NCBI GenBank assembly: GCA_026692905.1
Contig: JAPLNL010000046.1
Coordinates: forward strand, 1 to 64,000
Source of the DNA: Planctomycetota bacterium
GTDB lineage: Bacteria > Planctomycetota > Planctomycetia > Pirellulales > Pirellulaceae
Length of the DNA stretch: 64,000 nt
Reading direction: 5' to 3'
The notes under the pieces are model-generated. The model worked only from the letters and a program-made list of their open reading frames with translations, had not been told where the DNA came from and ran no database searches. This document shows positions 53,667 to 63,313 of this stretch, in pieces (position 1 is the stretch's first letter; each line of letters opens with the position of its first letter). The translations under genes and the position numbers were made by a program.

Positions 53667-54491
53667 TTACTTCTTCGCGAATTCGTGCAACAATCTACCT
53701 GGGCTACCCATGATATTGTAGCCTGCGTCGACGTGAAGGATTTCGCCCGTGATGCCGCCGCTGTATGGGCTCATGAGATAAGCACCCGATCGCCCCACTT
53801 CTTCGTGGGTGACGCAACGCCCCAGCGGCGCAACGTAGCCGTAATATTCTTGCATTTCGCCAACGCCAGCAGCCACCCCAGCCAGAGTTTTCAGAGGGCC
53901 AGCGCTCACTGCGTTGACGCGAATGCTCTTGGGGCCCATGTCGTAAGCGAGGTAACGCACCGTTGCATCGAGAGCTGCTTTGCAAATCCCCATAACGTTG
54001 TAGCCAGGAACGCATTTTTCACCGCCGAAGTAAGTCATGGCGAGAACAGAAGCTTCAGGGTTGAGGATAGGTCGAGCAGCGTTGGTTACTGAGATTAGGC
54101 TATAAACGCTAATATCCATCGCCAATTTAAAGCCGGCTCGGCTCGTTTCCACCGTATCGCGCGATAGGTCATCTCGGTCCGCAAATGCAATCGAGTGCAA
54201 GAGGAAGTCGATATTCCCCATTTTTTCGCCGGCCATCTTCATGAAAGCGTCGACTTGGACGTCATCCTGGACATCCAATGGCTCAAGAAAGGCCGTTTGG
54301 TCTGGAAACTCTGCGGTGCATTTCGAAACTCGCATCCGATTCTTTTTCTTCTCATCCTCGGGTTTGTCCGGAAGATGAGAAAAACCGCAAACTCCGCCGT
54401 GAGTCATGATTTCTCTAGCGATTGCCCATGCGATAGAACGATCGTTTGCAACCCCTAGAATCAATCCCTTCTTGCCTTCGAATAACTTCAT
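53667..54491 (-). CDS. fabI: Enoyl-[acyl-carrier-protein] reductase (NADH)
   Basis: About 274 residues from the ATG at 54489-54491 (MKLFEGKKGLILGVANDRSI); a codon at 54542 would add 17. FabI motifs are GVANDRSIAWAIAREI, HSIAFADRDDLSRD, MTYFGGEKCVPGYNVMGICK (Tyr...Lys, Y-x6-K) and NAVSAGPLKTLAGVAAG. The enzyme performs the last reduction of fatty acid elongation and is the target of triclosan-like inhibitors in other bacteria. It is divergent from pyrH, with about 380 bp in between. Confidence 0.95.
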   Translation of the reverse strand: MKLFEGKKGLILGVANDRSIAWAIAREIMTHGGVCGFSHLPDKPEDEKKKNRMRVSKCTAEFPDQTAFLEPLDVQDDVQVDAFMKMAGEKMGNIDFLLHSIAFADRDDLSRDTVETSRAGFKLAMDISVYSLISVTNAARPILNPEASVLAMTYFGGEKCVPGYNVMGICKAALDATVRYLAYDMGPKSIRVNAVSAGPLKTLAGVAAGVGEMQEYYGYVAPLGRCVTHEEVGRSGAYLMSPYSGGITGEILHVDAGYNIMGSPGRLLHEFAKK

Positions 54492-54870
54492 TGCGCCGAA
54501 CCTTAGCCAGTGAAAAGAGGAACGAGAAAACTTGACCACCACCGTAGCCTACCCGCCGATGGTGGCCAACGACAAGCCCCGCTTGGAAAGTGCTTGGCGA
54601 GCAGGGCAGCCGATTTTCGGCGGCTTTTCAGCCATCGGATCGCACAGATAGACTTTTCTGGACCTTTTTTACGCACAATCGCACCAAATACTCCCGTTGA
54701 GGCAACTTTAAGAGCAATTCGAGACATTTGTTCGGCACTCACAGCCGTCAAGACACAGATTTGGAGGAAGCCATGCCCGCTCGTGGCTAATCCGATTTCC
54801 GGTTATTATTGAGCTCAGTGTGTCGGGCCCATCGTCCGAACGCTTCATCCCTCGTAAAGCCAAGCCAAAC
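54492..54870. other. Divergent intergenic region
   Basis: About 380 bp between fabI and pyrH; both promoters should lie here. I see no repeat or hairpin of note. Confidence 0.45.
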
Positions 54871-55656
54871 ATGCCAGAGGATTCGTCTGAAAAACAGCGT
54901 CCACAATATCGTCGCGTCATCCTCAAACTCAGCGGAGAGAGTTTAGCCCACTCTGGCGAACGCGGGATCAGTATGGACGAGGTGACAGCGATCGCCAAGC
55001 AGATTCGCCAAGCCCACGAGCTTGGGTGCCAAATTGCGGTAGTGGTTGGCGGTGGCAACATTCTCCGAGGAGCCCAATTCAAAGGCTCGAGTGGAGAGAT
55101 GATTCAGGAAGCGACAGCGCACTACATGGGCATGCTCGCAACCGTCATCAATGCACTAGCTATGCAGGATGCACTTGAGAACATTGGTTGTACCACGCGT
55201 GTCATGTCCGCCATCAAAATGGACGGAGTGGCCGAACCCTTCATTCGCCGACGCGCTATCCGCCACTTGGAGAAAGGCCGAATCGTGATTCTCGCCGCAG
55301 GGACTGGTGCCCCTTTTGTGACCACTGATACTGCCGCTGCCAACCGAGGCCTCGAACTCGATGCCGACATCGTCCTCAAAGCGACACGTGTCGATGGTGT
55401 TTATAGCGAAGACCCTGAAAAGAACCCGCACGCGACCCTCTATCGAGAACTGGATTACGATACGGTCATCGAACGCAATCTTAAAGTCATGGATTCAACC
55501 GCGATTGCACAATGCCGAACACATCAGCTGCCTATTTTGATCTTCAATTTCAAAAAGGAAGGCAATATCGTCAAAGCCGTGAGCGGCCAAAAAGTCGGGA
55601 CTCGAATCAGTCCTCGAACGGCATCCGGCGAACGCATTCTCGTCAACGCAACTTAG
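54871..55656 (+). CDS. pyrH: UMP kinase
   Basis: About 261 residues from the ATG at 54871, which gives a length near the usual 240; an upstream GTG at 54820 would add 17 residues and is less likely. Family motifs are [72 protein letters not shown] and [19 protein letters not shown]. The enzyme phosphorylates UMP to UDP as a hexamer and is regulated by GTP and UTP. It is followed by frr 62 bp downstream, the common pyrH-frr order. Confidence 0.95.
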   Translation: MPEDSSEKQRPQYRRVILKLSGESLAHSGERGISMDEVTAIAKQIRQAHELGCQIAVVVGGGNILRGAQFKGSSGEMIQEATAHYMGMLATVINALAMQDALENIGCTTRVMSAIKMDGVAEPFIRRRAIRHLEKGRIVILAAGTGAPFVTTDTAAANRGLELDADIVLKATRVDGVYSEDPEKNPHATLYRELDYDTVIERNLKVMDSTAIAQCRTHQLPILIFNFKKEGNIVKAVSGQKVGTRISPRTASGERILVNAT

Positions 55657-55718
55657 TCGAAACGACCTGAATTCCCACCCTAATCACATCCTCTTTTCCC
55701 ATTTAGGAGTAATGCATA

Positions 55719-56279
55719 ATGAGCGTAGAAGACATCTTGATGGATACTGAAGACCGCATGGACAAAGCGCTAGGCGTGCTCAAAAACAATTTGGCTGGCA
55801 TTCGCACTGGACGCGCTACGCCAGGATTGCTCGACTCCGTAAAGGTAACGATTTACGGTTCACAAACACCGTTGAAGCAGTTGGCGAGCGTTGGAGCCCC
55901 AGAGCCTCAACAATTGGTGATCCGGCCCTTCGATACCACCTCGATCAAGGAAATCGAAAAGGCGATTGTCGCAAGTGAACTTGGCCTCAACCCACAAAGC
56001 GACGGCAGAATCATTCGCATTAACATTCCACCGCTCAGCACCGACGTGCGAAAGAAACTTGTCGCACGCATCAAGGACTTGTCGGAAGAGAGCCGCGTCT
56101 CAATTCGAAATGTCCGACGCGATTCCAACAAGGCTATTGATACCGAAGAAAAGGAAAAGCTGATCAGCGAAGACGATCGTGACAAGGCCAAAGAAGCCAT
56201 CCAAGAGCTCACCAAGAAGTTTGAGAACTCGGTTACAGACCTGGCCCGCAGCCGCGAAGCGGATGTCATGGACCAGTAG
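55719..56279 (+). CDS. frr: Ribosome recycling factor
   Basis: 186 residues, the usual length. AGGAG stands eight bases ahead of the ATG. Motifs are RMDKALGVLKNNLAGIRTGR near the start, VTIYGSQTPLKQLASVGAPE, IRINIPPLSTDVRKKLVARI and the C-terminal helix with EEKEKLISEDDRDKAKEAIQ. RRF splits post-termination 70S ribosomes with EF-G. pyrH precedes it. A GAGG-family palindrome follows about 95 bp after the stop. Confidence 0.96.
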   Translation: MSVEDILMDTEDRMDKALGVLKNNLAGIRTGRATPGLLDSVKVTIYGSQTPLKQLASVGAPEPQQLVIRPFDTTSIKEIEKAIVASELGLNPQSDGRIIRINIPPLSTDVRKKLVARIKDLSEESRVSIRNVRRDSNKAIDTEEKEKLISEDDRDKAKEAIQELTKKFENSVTDLARSREADVMDQ

Positions 56280-56676
56280 CTTGGTCGTGGAAACATAGAT
56301 TTCAATTCAGAGTCGCCCCCCGCAGGTGCGAAGGCCGTCTCACTCTTGCCCCAAACAACGCTTGGGGGAAATTGGGAGGGCGAGGCTCCTGCCGAGCCAT
56401 TTACGCACCCAGTTCGGCAGGAGCCTCGCTCTCCCATTGAAATTGCAAGCAATTCCAAAAGGAAAGAGAGATGCGTAGCGAAAGTCATCAAGACTTTCGG
56501 ATTCTTCTGCAATACGACCGAAACTCTTGACGAGTTTCGCTACCAATCCCAACCCAGCGCTCGTCCTAAAGTTCACCGTAAAGCCGGTTGCTAATCTTTT
56601 TGAATCTACGGGTTTCTTTGAGTAAACTATCTGCCGCCGCACCATTTGCATTCCCTCCCTCATTCAGACAACTGCT
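56280..56676. other. Intergenic region with repeat
   Basis: 397 bp. Contains the GAGG-family copy at 56373-56436; otherwise no recognised element. It carries the upstream sequence of the large dehydrogenase gene. Confidence 0.5.
56373..56436. repeat. Dispersed palindromic repeat, GAGG family (copy 4)
   Basis: TGGGAGGGCGAGGCTCCTGC then CGAGC, a short loop, then the inverse arm GTTCGGCAGGAGCCTCGCTC then TCCCA. It is the best-preserved of the four copies. Confidence 0.88.
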
Positions 56677-59600
56677 ATGCCAAAACAGTTTCACTTCACA
56701 GCGATGAATACCTTGCTAAAAAACCGATTGCCTCTCGTATTACTCACGTTTGGGATTTTTTCCGGACTGCACTGTCTACAGGCCCAGGAAACGGAAGTGC
56801 CAGGCAAAGAGATCCTGAAATCCGCACCGCGTCCCAAACGACCTGAACTAAAGGCTGCGGCATTACCGCTGAGCTTTTTTGAGGGCGAACGCATTGCTTT
56901 GGTCGGTAACTCCACAGCAGAAAAAATGAATCTGTACGGGAACTTCGAAACCCGCCTCCACCTGAGATTCCCAGAGAAGAAACTTGTCGTTCGCAATTTT
57001 GCGAGACCGGCCGATGAAGTCGGCAACCGACAAAAGCCAGGCAATTACGACTTGCTCGATGATCCGCTTTATAGCTTTTCGCCTGACACTGTCCTCTGTT
57101 TCTTTGGTTCCAACGAATCGTATTCAGGCCCCGAGGGAGTTGACGGCTTCAAGCGCGGATACCTTTCGTTCCTTCAGCAGTTTTCGGAACGCTACACGCG
57201 TGACGACTCTGGCAGTAAAGTTCGATTCATCCTCGTGACCCCAGCCGCATTCGAAAACACCAACGATCCGCTCCTCCCCGATGCTGCTGCGATCAACAAA
57301 AACTTGTCGCTCTACGCCGATGCGGTGACGCAAATTGGCAAGGAAACCAAATGGCCAGTTGTGGACATTTTTATAGGGACCAAGCAGCAATACGATGCCG
57401 AACCAGAATGCCAATTCACTCTCGCTGGTTTTGCGATGAACGAACAAGGGGATGCTGTGATAGGCAAACTACTGGACGAAGGCCTCTTTGGCAAAGTCAC
57501 GGTAGCTCCATCGAAAGAGCTGTACGCCAAAGTAAAGGTTGCAGTCGTCGACAAGAGTTGGGTACACCTACAAGACTATCGCATGCTCAACGGATGGTAC
57601 GTTTACGGCGGTCGACGTACTTGGGACCACGAAACATTTCCCAACGAGTATCTCAAGATTCGCCAAATGGCCGCATTGCGAGATGCGTTTATCTGGGATC
57701 TGGCCAGCGGGAAAACGCCTGCTCCAATCGATGACGACAAAACCAACTCGCTCACCGTTCCTGCAACTCGATTTGGTGACCCACGTCAAAAGTACTCTGA
57801 GCCTCCAGAACTTAAGTACCTGAGTCCATCCGAGTTTATCGCCTCGACCGAGGTGGCAAAGGATCTTGAGATCAAACTCTTCGCAGATGAAACCAAGTTT
57901 CCTGAATTGGCCAAGCCGGTACAGCTCAATTTTGACAGCAAAGGTCGCCTTTGGGTCGCTTGCATGCCGACCTACCCACAGTGGCGACCAGGTGATAAGC
58001 ATCCGAACGATCGCTTGTTGATTTTCGAAGACACCGATGGCGATGGCACCGCTGATAAATGCAAGACGTTCTACGACAAATTGCACTGCCCAACCGGATT
58101 TGAGTTCTATAACGGCGGCGTACTTGTTGTCGATCAACCTCGAATGATTTGGCTTAAAGACACCGACGGCGATGACAAAGCCGATCAAATCGTGGAGATC
58201 ATGGACGGTTGGGGAACCGACGACACACACCATACCATCGGAGCATTCGAGTTTTCGCATGGTGGACTGCTGCATATGCTCGAGGGAGTTGCGATGAGCA
58301 CGACACTTGAGACACCTTGGGGACCAAAGCGATGGTCGGGTGCAGCCGGCTCGTTTGTTTTCGATCCCAAGACTTTTGAGATTAAACGTTTCACGACGCC
58401 GGGCTACGGCAATCCATGGTGCATGACCTTTGATCCCTGGGGGCAAGGCGTTGTTGGGGACGGAACCAATGCCCAACAACACTGGGCCACGGCTTTGTCG
58501 GGAAATCAAATCGGACCTCGCCGAGGCCTCGACGCGATCTTCGACAATCAAGGAATGCGACCGGCACTTGGAAATGAGTTCATTTTCTCCAAGCACTTAC
58601 CGGATTCTCTGCAAGGTCAGTTCACTTATGCGTGCGTAATCAACATGAACGGAATGCCTCGGTTCCGAGTTCGCGACGATGGTGCAGGCTTCGCCGGCGA
58701 ACGCATCATGAACGACGATGGGACACCAAACGATTTGATCCGCAGCAAGGACAAGAATTTCCGACCAGCCGATCCGCAAGTCGGTCCAGATGGGGCTCTT
58801 TGGTTCGGAGATTGGTGCAACGCATTGATCGGTCATATGCAGTACTCGCAGCGTGACCCAAACCGCGATCACGTTCGCGGCCGAGTCTATCGCCTTGTCG
58901 CGAAAGATCGAGCATTGGTCAAGCCAGTGATCCAATTTGGAAAAAGCGAATCAGAGCTGTTGGAACAATTGAGAGCCTATGAGCCTCGAACTCGCTATCG
59001 CGTTCGTCGTGAGCTCGAGGGAAGACCAAAGGACAAGGTCATTGCGGCAGTTGCCGCCTGGGTTGCCAAGCTCCCGGCTGACGACCCTGAGCGGGATCGA
59101 CTTTTGACCGAAGCTCTTTGGATTTGCCAGACTCACCATGCTGTCGACAATAGCCTAATCGCATCAGTTCTTGCGAGTTCTGACCCTCGTGCACGTGCGG
59201 CCGCCGTCCACGCGGTTTCTGACCTGATGCGATTGATTCCAAATGCGAGCGACATTTTTGTTAAGGCATCGACCGATGCTCATCCTCGTGTTCGAGCCGA
59301 GGCAGCCAGAGCCTTGAGCTTTGTACCAACCGAGGCCTCTGTCGATGCGCTGCTGAATATCGCTTCAACCGAGCAGGATAAATGGCTACGCTACATCGAA
59401 GAGCATTCGATCGGTGCCTTGCAGCAGACATGGGAACCGCTTTACAAAAGCGGTGCCTTGGCAGGCAAAAACCCAGCCGGTCTTGAGGCGATCGAAAAGT
59501 ATTTGTCGACGTCCGGGCCAGGGATTGCGGCCGAGAGGCAGCTTAAGGTGCTCTTGGCTGCACCTGAAGTCCGCCAACAGGTTGCACGCAACAATGCCTA

Positions 59601-60030
59601 TGCTGCCCTGGAAAATTTGAGAGGCAAGCCGGAGAACGGAAAAGCGGTCTTTGCTCGCGTCTGTGCCAATTGCCATCAGATCGATGGCAAGGGCTATACC
59701 TTTGGACCAGAGCTAACCAAAGTTGCAACACGTTTGAATCGACACGATTTGATTGAATCGATCGTTGAGCCGAGCGCCAAAATGGATCCCAAGTTTTTGA
59801 CCGAGATCATTCGTACGACCGACGAAGAGATCATCACCGGCTTCATCATGTCTGAAACCAAGACAGAAATTACGTTGGCACTGCCCGAAGGAAAGAAGCG
59901 AACGGTCAAGATTGAGGATATCGAAGAGCGAAAGGTGGCCAAGCAAAGCAGTATGCCTGAAAACCTGGGCGGCACGATTGCACCAGCCGAGTTTTTGGAC
60001 TTGATCGAATACATGACAAGCCTGAAGTAA
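56677..60030 (+). CDS. SGNH hydrolase / PVC-type dehydrogenase / HEAT / cytochrome c fusion
   Basis: 1117 residues. A signal peptide is at the N-terminus (PLVLLTFGIFSGLHCLQAQE, reached also from an ATG at 56704). Residues about 60-280 form an SGNH/GDSL-type domain (RIALVGNSTAEKMNLYGNFE, with GNS instead of GDS, then CFFGSNES). A glucose/sorbosone dehydrogenase-like propeller follows (about 380-740; LNFDSKGRLWVACMPTYPQ, DTDGDGTADKCKTFYDKL, GGLLHMLEGVAMST). HEAT-like helices come next (about 760-980), then a cytochrome c motif FARVCANCHQIDGKG and the TIGR02603-type heme-binding end. This is the PVC-type membrane-bound dehydrogenase architecture common in planctomycetes. Substrate unknown; sugar oxidation in the periplasm is inferred. 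Confidence 0.9.
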   Translation: MPKQFHFTAMNTLLKNRLPLVLLTFGIFSGLHCLQAQETEVPGKEILKSAPRPKRPELKAAALPLSFFEGERIALVGNSTAEKMNLYGNFETRLHLRFPEKKLVVRNFARPADEVGNRQKPGNYDLLDDPLYSFSPDTVLCFFGSNESYSGPEGVDGFKRGYLSFLQQFSERYTRDDSGSKVRFILVTPAAFENTNDPLLPDAAAINKNLSLYADAVTQIGKETKWPVVDIFIGTKQQYDAEPECQFTLAGFAMNEQGDAVIGKLLDEGLFGKVTVAPSKELYAKVKVAVVDKSWVHLQDYRMLNGWYVYGGRRTWDHETFPNEYLKIRQMAALRDAFIWDLASGKTPAPIDDDKTNSLTVPATRFGDPRQKYSEPPELKYLSPSEFIASTEVAKDLEIKLFADETKFPELAKPVQLNFDSKGRLWVACMPTYPQWRPGDKHPNDRLLIFEDTDGDGTADKCKTFYDKLHCPTGFEFYNGGVLVVDQPRMIWLKDTDGDDKADQIVEIMDGWGTDDTHHTIGAFEFSHGGLLHMLEGVAMSTTLETPWGPKRWSGAAGSFVFDPKTFEIKRFTTPGYGNPWCMTFDPWGQGVVGDGTNAQQHWATALSGNQIGPRRGLDAIFDNQGMRPALGNEFIFSKHLPDSLQGQFTYACVINMNGMPRFRVRDDGAGFAGERIMNDDGTPNDLIRSKDKNFRPADPQVGPDGALWFGDWCNALIGHMQYSQRDPNRDHVRGRVYRLVAKDRALVKPVIQFGKSESELLEQLRAYEPRTRYRVRRELEGRPKDKVIAAVAAWVAKLPADDPERDRLLTEALWICQTHHAVDNSLIASVLASSDPRARAAAVHAVSDLMRLIPNASDIFVKASTDAHPRVRAEAARALSFVPTEASVDALLNIASTEQDKWLRYIEEHSIGALQQTWEPLYKSGALAGKNPAGLEAIEKYLSTSGPGIAAERQLKVLLAAPEVRQQVARNNAYAALENLRGKPENGKAVFARVCANCHQIDGKGYTFGPELTKVATRLNRHDLIESIVEPSAKMDPKFLTEIIRTTDEEIITGFIMSETKTEITLALPEGKKRTVKIEDIEERKVAKQSSMPENLGGTIAPAEFLDLIEYMTSLK

Positions 60031-60373
60031 GTCATTAGTGCGACGCCTTAAACTCTAGCTCCCCTTCTCCTCCTCAGGAGGAGAAGGGGTAGGGGGATGA
60101 GGAGGTGTGCCCTTGTAGAGAACCATTGGGTTGGGCTGCAAGTTTCGATTTACCAACCGCGAACTCGAATGTAGTTTGGGTTCGCAACATTGGCATTCAC
60201 GAACTCTTGCCGCAGTTCGCGGCACGGGTTCGTCGTAGCTCAGTAAGGAAATCTAGGTAAGCAATTCTACAGTATCCGCCAACCTCCTCATCCCCCGTCC
60301 CCTTCTCCTCCAGAGGAAGAGAAGGGGAGGAAAAGCAATAAGTTTGGGCGCTTTTGTAGATAAGGAATGCCTC
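60031..60373. other. Intergenic region with MITE-like element
   Basis: 343 bp between convergent genes, mostly taken by the element at 60059-60329. Confidence 0.6.
60059..60329. repeat. MITE-like element with 49-bp inverted ends
   Basis: The ends 60059-60107 and 60281-60329 are inverted relatives (about 43 of 49 positions). Each end itself contains a nested palindrome built from CCCCTTCTCCTCCT and its inverse, with a perfect 14-bp stem in the left end (60061-60074 with 60076-60089). No coding frame lies in the 173 bp between them. Confidence 0.75.
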
Positions 60374-62158
60374 TCAGGGCTTCGGGCCGGCAGCCGTTGC
60401 TTCCAATGCCTTGCGTAATCGAATTCGAATGCGATTGCCTGCTTCCTGGGGCGAGTTTTCGAATTCGTATTCTTTGAACGACTCCGCTGTTTTTCCTTGC
60501 TCCTCGTAGTTGCGTCCGAGCAGATAGTGAGCATGCGCGTGCCATCGTTCTGTTCCGGCCGTCATAAGCAATCGCTTTTGTAACCAATCATTGGCTGTGT
60601 CCAGTTTCCCAAGATCGCAATTGAGCATCGCAAGAAAAATGGCAACGTCGAATTTAGATCGGCGGAAATACTGGCGTGCCTGAGCGACGCGAAACTGAAA
60701 GTTTTCCATGGGTTCGCCAGGCTGCTTGATAACTCCCAAGCTTGCTTGTATCTCTTTGTCGAACTCCATATCCTTGAGCGTTTGCTCGTCTACCCGCACA
60801 TCCATGTAAGAACGCAGCGCGCCCGTCGCTTCCACCGAGTTGTCGAACTGTCCTTTGAAATGAAGCGTTCGTGCACGGCAAATCGGCGTGTCCATAATGA
60901 ACGCCCCGAACGCTTCAATATAAGACATCGAGAATGGCGACTTGTCATTGAGCCGTTCCCGAACAGATTGGTTGTAAGCGTGAGCGATCCAAGGGACATT
61001 CCAAAGTCGAATCGATAGATTCGGCTCCATTTTCGTCAGTCTCTGCTCCAAGGCATCCGTATCCATGCTCAGCCGTACTCGGTTCTCACCGGTGATCGAA
61101 CGCTCCAACGTATGCATGGTCCGCCCCAATGCGAATGGCTCGGCGTCGATCAGTGCGAACAAGTTCTTAAGGTCAGCCTGAGTAACCGGATACTCTTCGA
61201 ATCGGCCAGGCAATTTGGCTCGGCGTAGAACGTCTGGATTCTCTTTGGCTTCTCGAAGAGTCGCGATCCCCTCCTTGGACTGAATCGGAATGGGAAGCCC
61301 CCACTGCGGTTCGAACAGATACAACTCGCCACCAATCGGAACCCCTATGCACCACAATCGCAAAGAAGCATTCTCGGTCGCACCGGACAGACTCGGCAGC
61401 GCTAGGACAACACAATCGATCCCTTGGATGAACGCAAGTTGCGTAAAGACTCGCGCTCGCTCCCATGTGTCGCCACGACCAAACATCATGGTCTGCCATG
61501 GCAACTGCCGATAAGTCGGAGCAGAATCGTTGTAGGGCAGTTCGGAATTGGTTACCAATCGCATCGCATCCTTCGATTGCCCCTCGATACCGACGTTGCA
61601 GACTGACCAGTCAAACAGCTTCAAGGTTGTCTCAAGCTGACTCCAATCGTCAGCCGCCAAAACGGTTTTCTGGCTCTCGAGCCAAGGTGTGAAAAGCGAA
61701 TCGCGGTAAGGTCGCTCGACGACCCATTTTCCTACGTCTTTCATCATCTGGCATTGCAATAGGAATTCACATTCTGGCTCGCCAAACTCCAGCTTGTTCA
61801 TGCGAGTTGAGAAATCGATCGTTCGAAGTTTGCCAGAAACCGACTCGAGCAATGCCGACGGCTTCCATGAATCCGATTCAACGACGTTTTTGGACCAATA
61901 GTTTAAATCCGTCCGAATACCCTTCATCGCTGTCGTGCGGTCTTGTCGAATCAATTGCGGCAGGTACCGAAACGCTTCTCGGATAGCATCGCGTTTCTCT
62001 TTGTTCTGTCCCAATTTGACTTGGATATCTTGCAGCCGCTTGGCGTTTTGGTCCTCGCACCCAACCCCACCGACGACCGAGGACAAGGCCATGCAGCCGA
62101 AAAAAAATTTCTGCAATGATCGAGATTTTAGATTTGGGAAAAGGTGTGTGCGGTTCAT
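60374..62158 (-). CDS. Lipoprotein with transglutaminase-like region and TPR tail
   Basis: 594 residues. The N-terminal signal sequence ends in VVGGVGCED, a plausible lipobox, so the protein is probably a lipoprotein. Around residues 230-300 a segment RGDTWERARVFTQLAFIQGIDCVVLALP and LWCIGVPIGGELYLFEPQWG resembles a transglutaminase-like core, but the catalytic Cys position appears to be Trp, so enzymatic activity is doubtful. The C-terminal 100 residues carry TPR-like helices (DVAIFLAMLNCDLGKLDTAN, then AHYLLGRNYEEQGKTAESFK). This pattern belongs to a family I recognise as recurrent in planctomycetes, without assigned function. Downstream it converges on the MITE-like element; a terminator for the neighbouring kdsA lies just upstream of its start. 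Confidence 0.78.
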   Translation of the reverse strand: MNRTHLFPNLKSRSLQKFFFGCMALSSVVGGVGCEDQNAKRLQDIQVKLGQNKEKRDAIREAFRYLPQLIRQDRTTAMKGIRTDLNYWSKNVVESDSWKPSALLESVSGKLRTIDFSTRMNKLEFGEPECEFLLQCQMMKDVGKWVVERPYRDSLFTPWLESQKTVLAADDWSQLETTLKLFDWSVCNVGIEGQSKDAMRLVTNSELPYNDSAPTYRQLPWQTMMFGRGDTWERARVFTQLAFIQGIDCVVLALPSLSGATENASLRLWCIGVPIGGELYLFEPQWGLPIPIQSKEGIATLREAKENPDVLRRAKLPGRFEEYPVTQADLKNLFALIDAEPFALGRTMHTLERSITGENRVRLSMDTDALEQRLTKMEPNLSIRLWNVPWIAHAYNQSVRERLNDKSPFSMSYIEAFGAFIMDTPICRARTLHFKGQFDNSVEATGALRSYMDVRVDEQTLKDMEFDKEIQASLGVIKQPGEPMENFQFRVAQARQYFRRSKFDVAIFLAMLNCDLGKLDTANDWLQKRLLMTAGTERWHAHAHYLLGRNYEEQGKTAESFKEYEFENSPQEAGNRIRIRLRKALEATAAGPKP

Positions 62159-62197
62159 GAATCGATTTTACCCAAGTCTTGCAAAACACAAAAACAA

Positions 62198-62230
62198 AAC
62201 GCCGCAGTCGCCATGCCAACCTGCGGCGTT
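62198..62230 (-). terminator. Rho-independent terminator downstream of kdsA
   Basis: AACGCCGCAG at 62198-62207 pairs with CTGCGGCGTT at 62221-62230, 13-nt loop, followed on the minus strand by a T-rich stretch (TTGTTTTTGTGTTTT). It lies 27 bases after the kdsA stop and 40 bases ahead of the lipoprotein start. Confidence 0.88.
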
Positions 62231-62256
62231 CGGAATTCGCCAATGATTTGTATGAA

Positions 62257-63120
62257 TTACGCGTTCCAAGCCGCCACGGTTCGCCAAATCGTGTGCACTC
62301 GCTCCAAAACTTTCTCGAATTGATCCAACGGTACCATATTCGGGCCATCGCTGGGGCTTTCGTTGGGCCGCGGGTGAGTCTCAAAGAACACCCCATCTAC
62401 CCCGACCGCAACGGCTGCCCTGGCGAGGGGCTCCACCATAGTCCGGTTGCCACCCGTGGCACCACCTAATCCGCCAGGCTGCTGAACCGAATGCGTAGCG
62501 TCAAAGATAACAGGCACTCCCATCGCTCGCATGATAGGTAAACCGCTCATGTCGTTGACGAGACGCCCATAGCCGAAAAAAGTCCCGCGTTCACATAACA
62601 TCAAACCGCCACAGCCACTTGATTTCACCTTCTCGACGACGTACTGCATGTCGCTCGGAGCCATGAACTGACCTTTTTTGACATTCAATGGCTTACCGGT
62701 AGCCGCGCATGCTGCCAGCAAATCGGTCTGCCTTGCTAAAAATGCCGGTATCTGCAACAAATCACAGACTTGCCCAACCGAATTCGCTTGCTCAGGCAAA
62801 TGCACATCCGTCGTCACAGGGCAGCCAATGCGCTGACGAACCCTTCCTAGAACATCCAAACCGTGGTCAAGGCCATGGCCTCGAAAACTACCACCACTAG
62901 TCCGGTTGGCTTTGTCGAAAGATGCTTTAAAAACATAATTAATACCAAGCCGATCACAGATTCCTTTTACCGTTTCTCCGATTTCGAGACAAAGCTCCAG
63001 CGACTCGATAACACAGGGCCCCGCAATCAAAAGCAACCTCTGCGAATCGCCGCAAACATGCGGTCCAATTTGGACTGGAGTTACGTCCTTGTTGGTCTTC
63101 GCACCGGACTCGTCTGACAT
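62257..63120 (-). CDS. kdsA: 3-deoxy-8-phosphooctulonate synthase
   Basis: 287 residues. The TIM-barrel motifs are [41 protein letters not shown]-like [12 protein letters not shown] (phosphoenolpyruvate binding), [53 protein letters not shown] and [12 protein letters not shown]. The enzyme condenses phosphoenolpyruvate with arabinose-5-phosphate to form Kdo-8-phosphate, a precursor of the inner core of lipopolysaccharide. Whether it is of the metal-dependent or independent class is not clear from CERGT alone. A Kdo pathway implies an LPS-like outer membrane in this planctomycete. fabG lies upstream on the same strand, about 190 bp away. Confidence 0.94.
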   Translation of the reverse strand: MSDESGAKTNKDVTPVQIGPHVCGDSQRLLLIAGPCVIESLELCLEIGETVKGICDRLGINYVFKASFDKANRTSGGSFRGHGLDHGLDVLGRVRQRIGCPVTTDVHLPEQANSVGQVCDLLQIPAFLARQTDLLAACAATGKPLNVKKGQFMAPSDMQYVVEKVKSSGCGGLMLCERGTFFGYGRLVNDMSGLPIMRAMGVPVIFDATHSVQQPGGLGGATGGNRTMVEPLARAAVAVGVDGVFFETHPRPNESPSDGPNMVPLDQFEKVLERVHTIWRTVAAWNA

Positions 63121-63313
63121 TCGCTTGGCCCTTAACGGTTGTTCTCACTCTTCGCCTTTTCGCAAAGGCTGCGGAGCGTTTTGGTAACGCTGTGAACCTT
63201 CTGCACACCCGGCAGGAGTGCCCCACCGTGCGTCACTCTTGCCGAGAGTGGGTTAGTACCAACAAAGAGACCTCAAAATCCTTTTGGCCTTGGGCCTCTC
63301 GCCAACTAGCCAA

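Noticed and set aside
57568-58596. Minus-strand open frame of about 342 codons opposite the PVC dehydrogenase
   Set aside because: It is the shadow of a strongly conserved gene and has no family features of its own.
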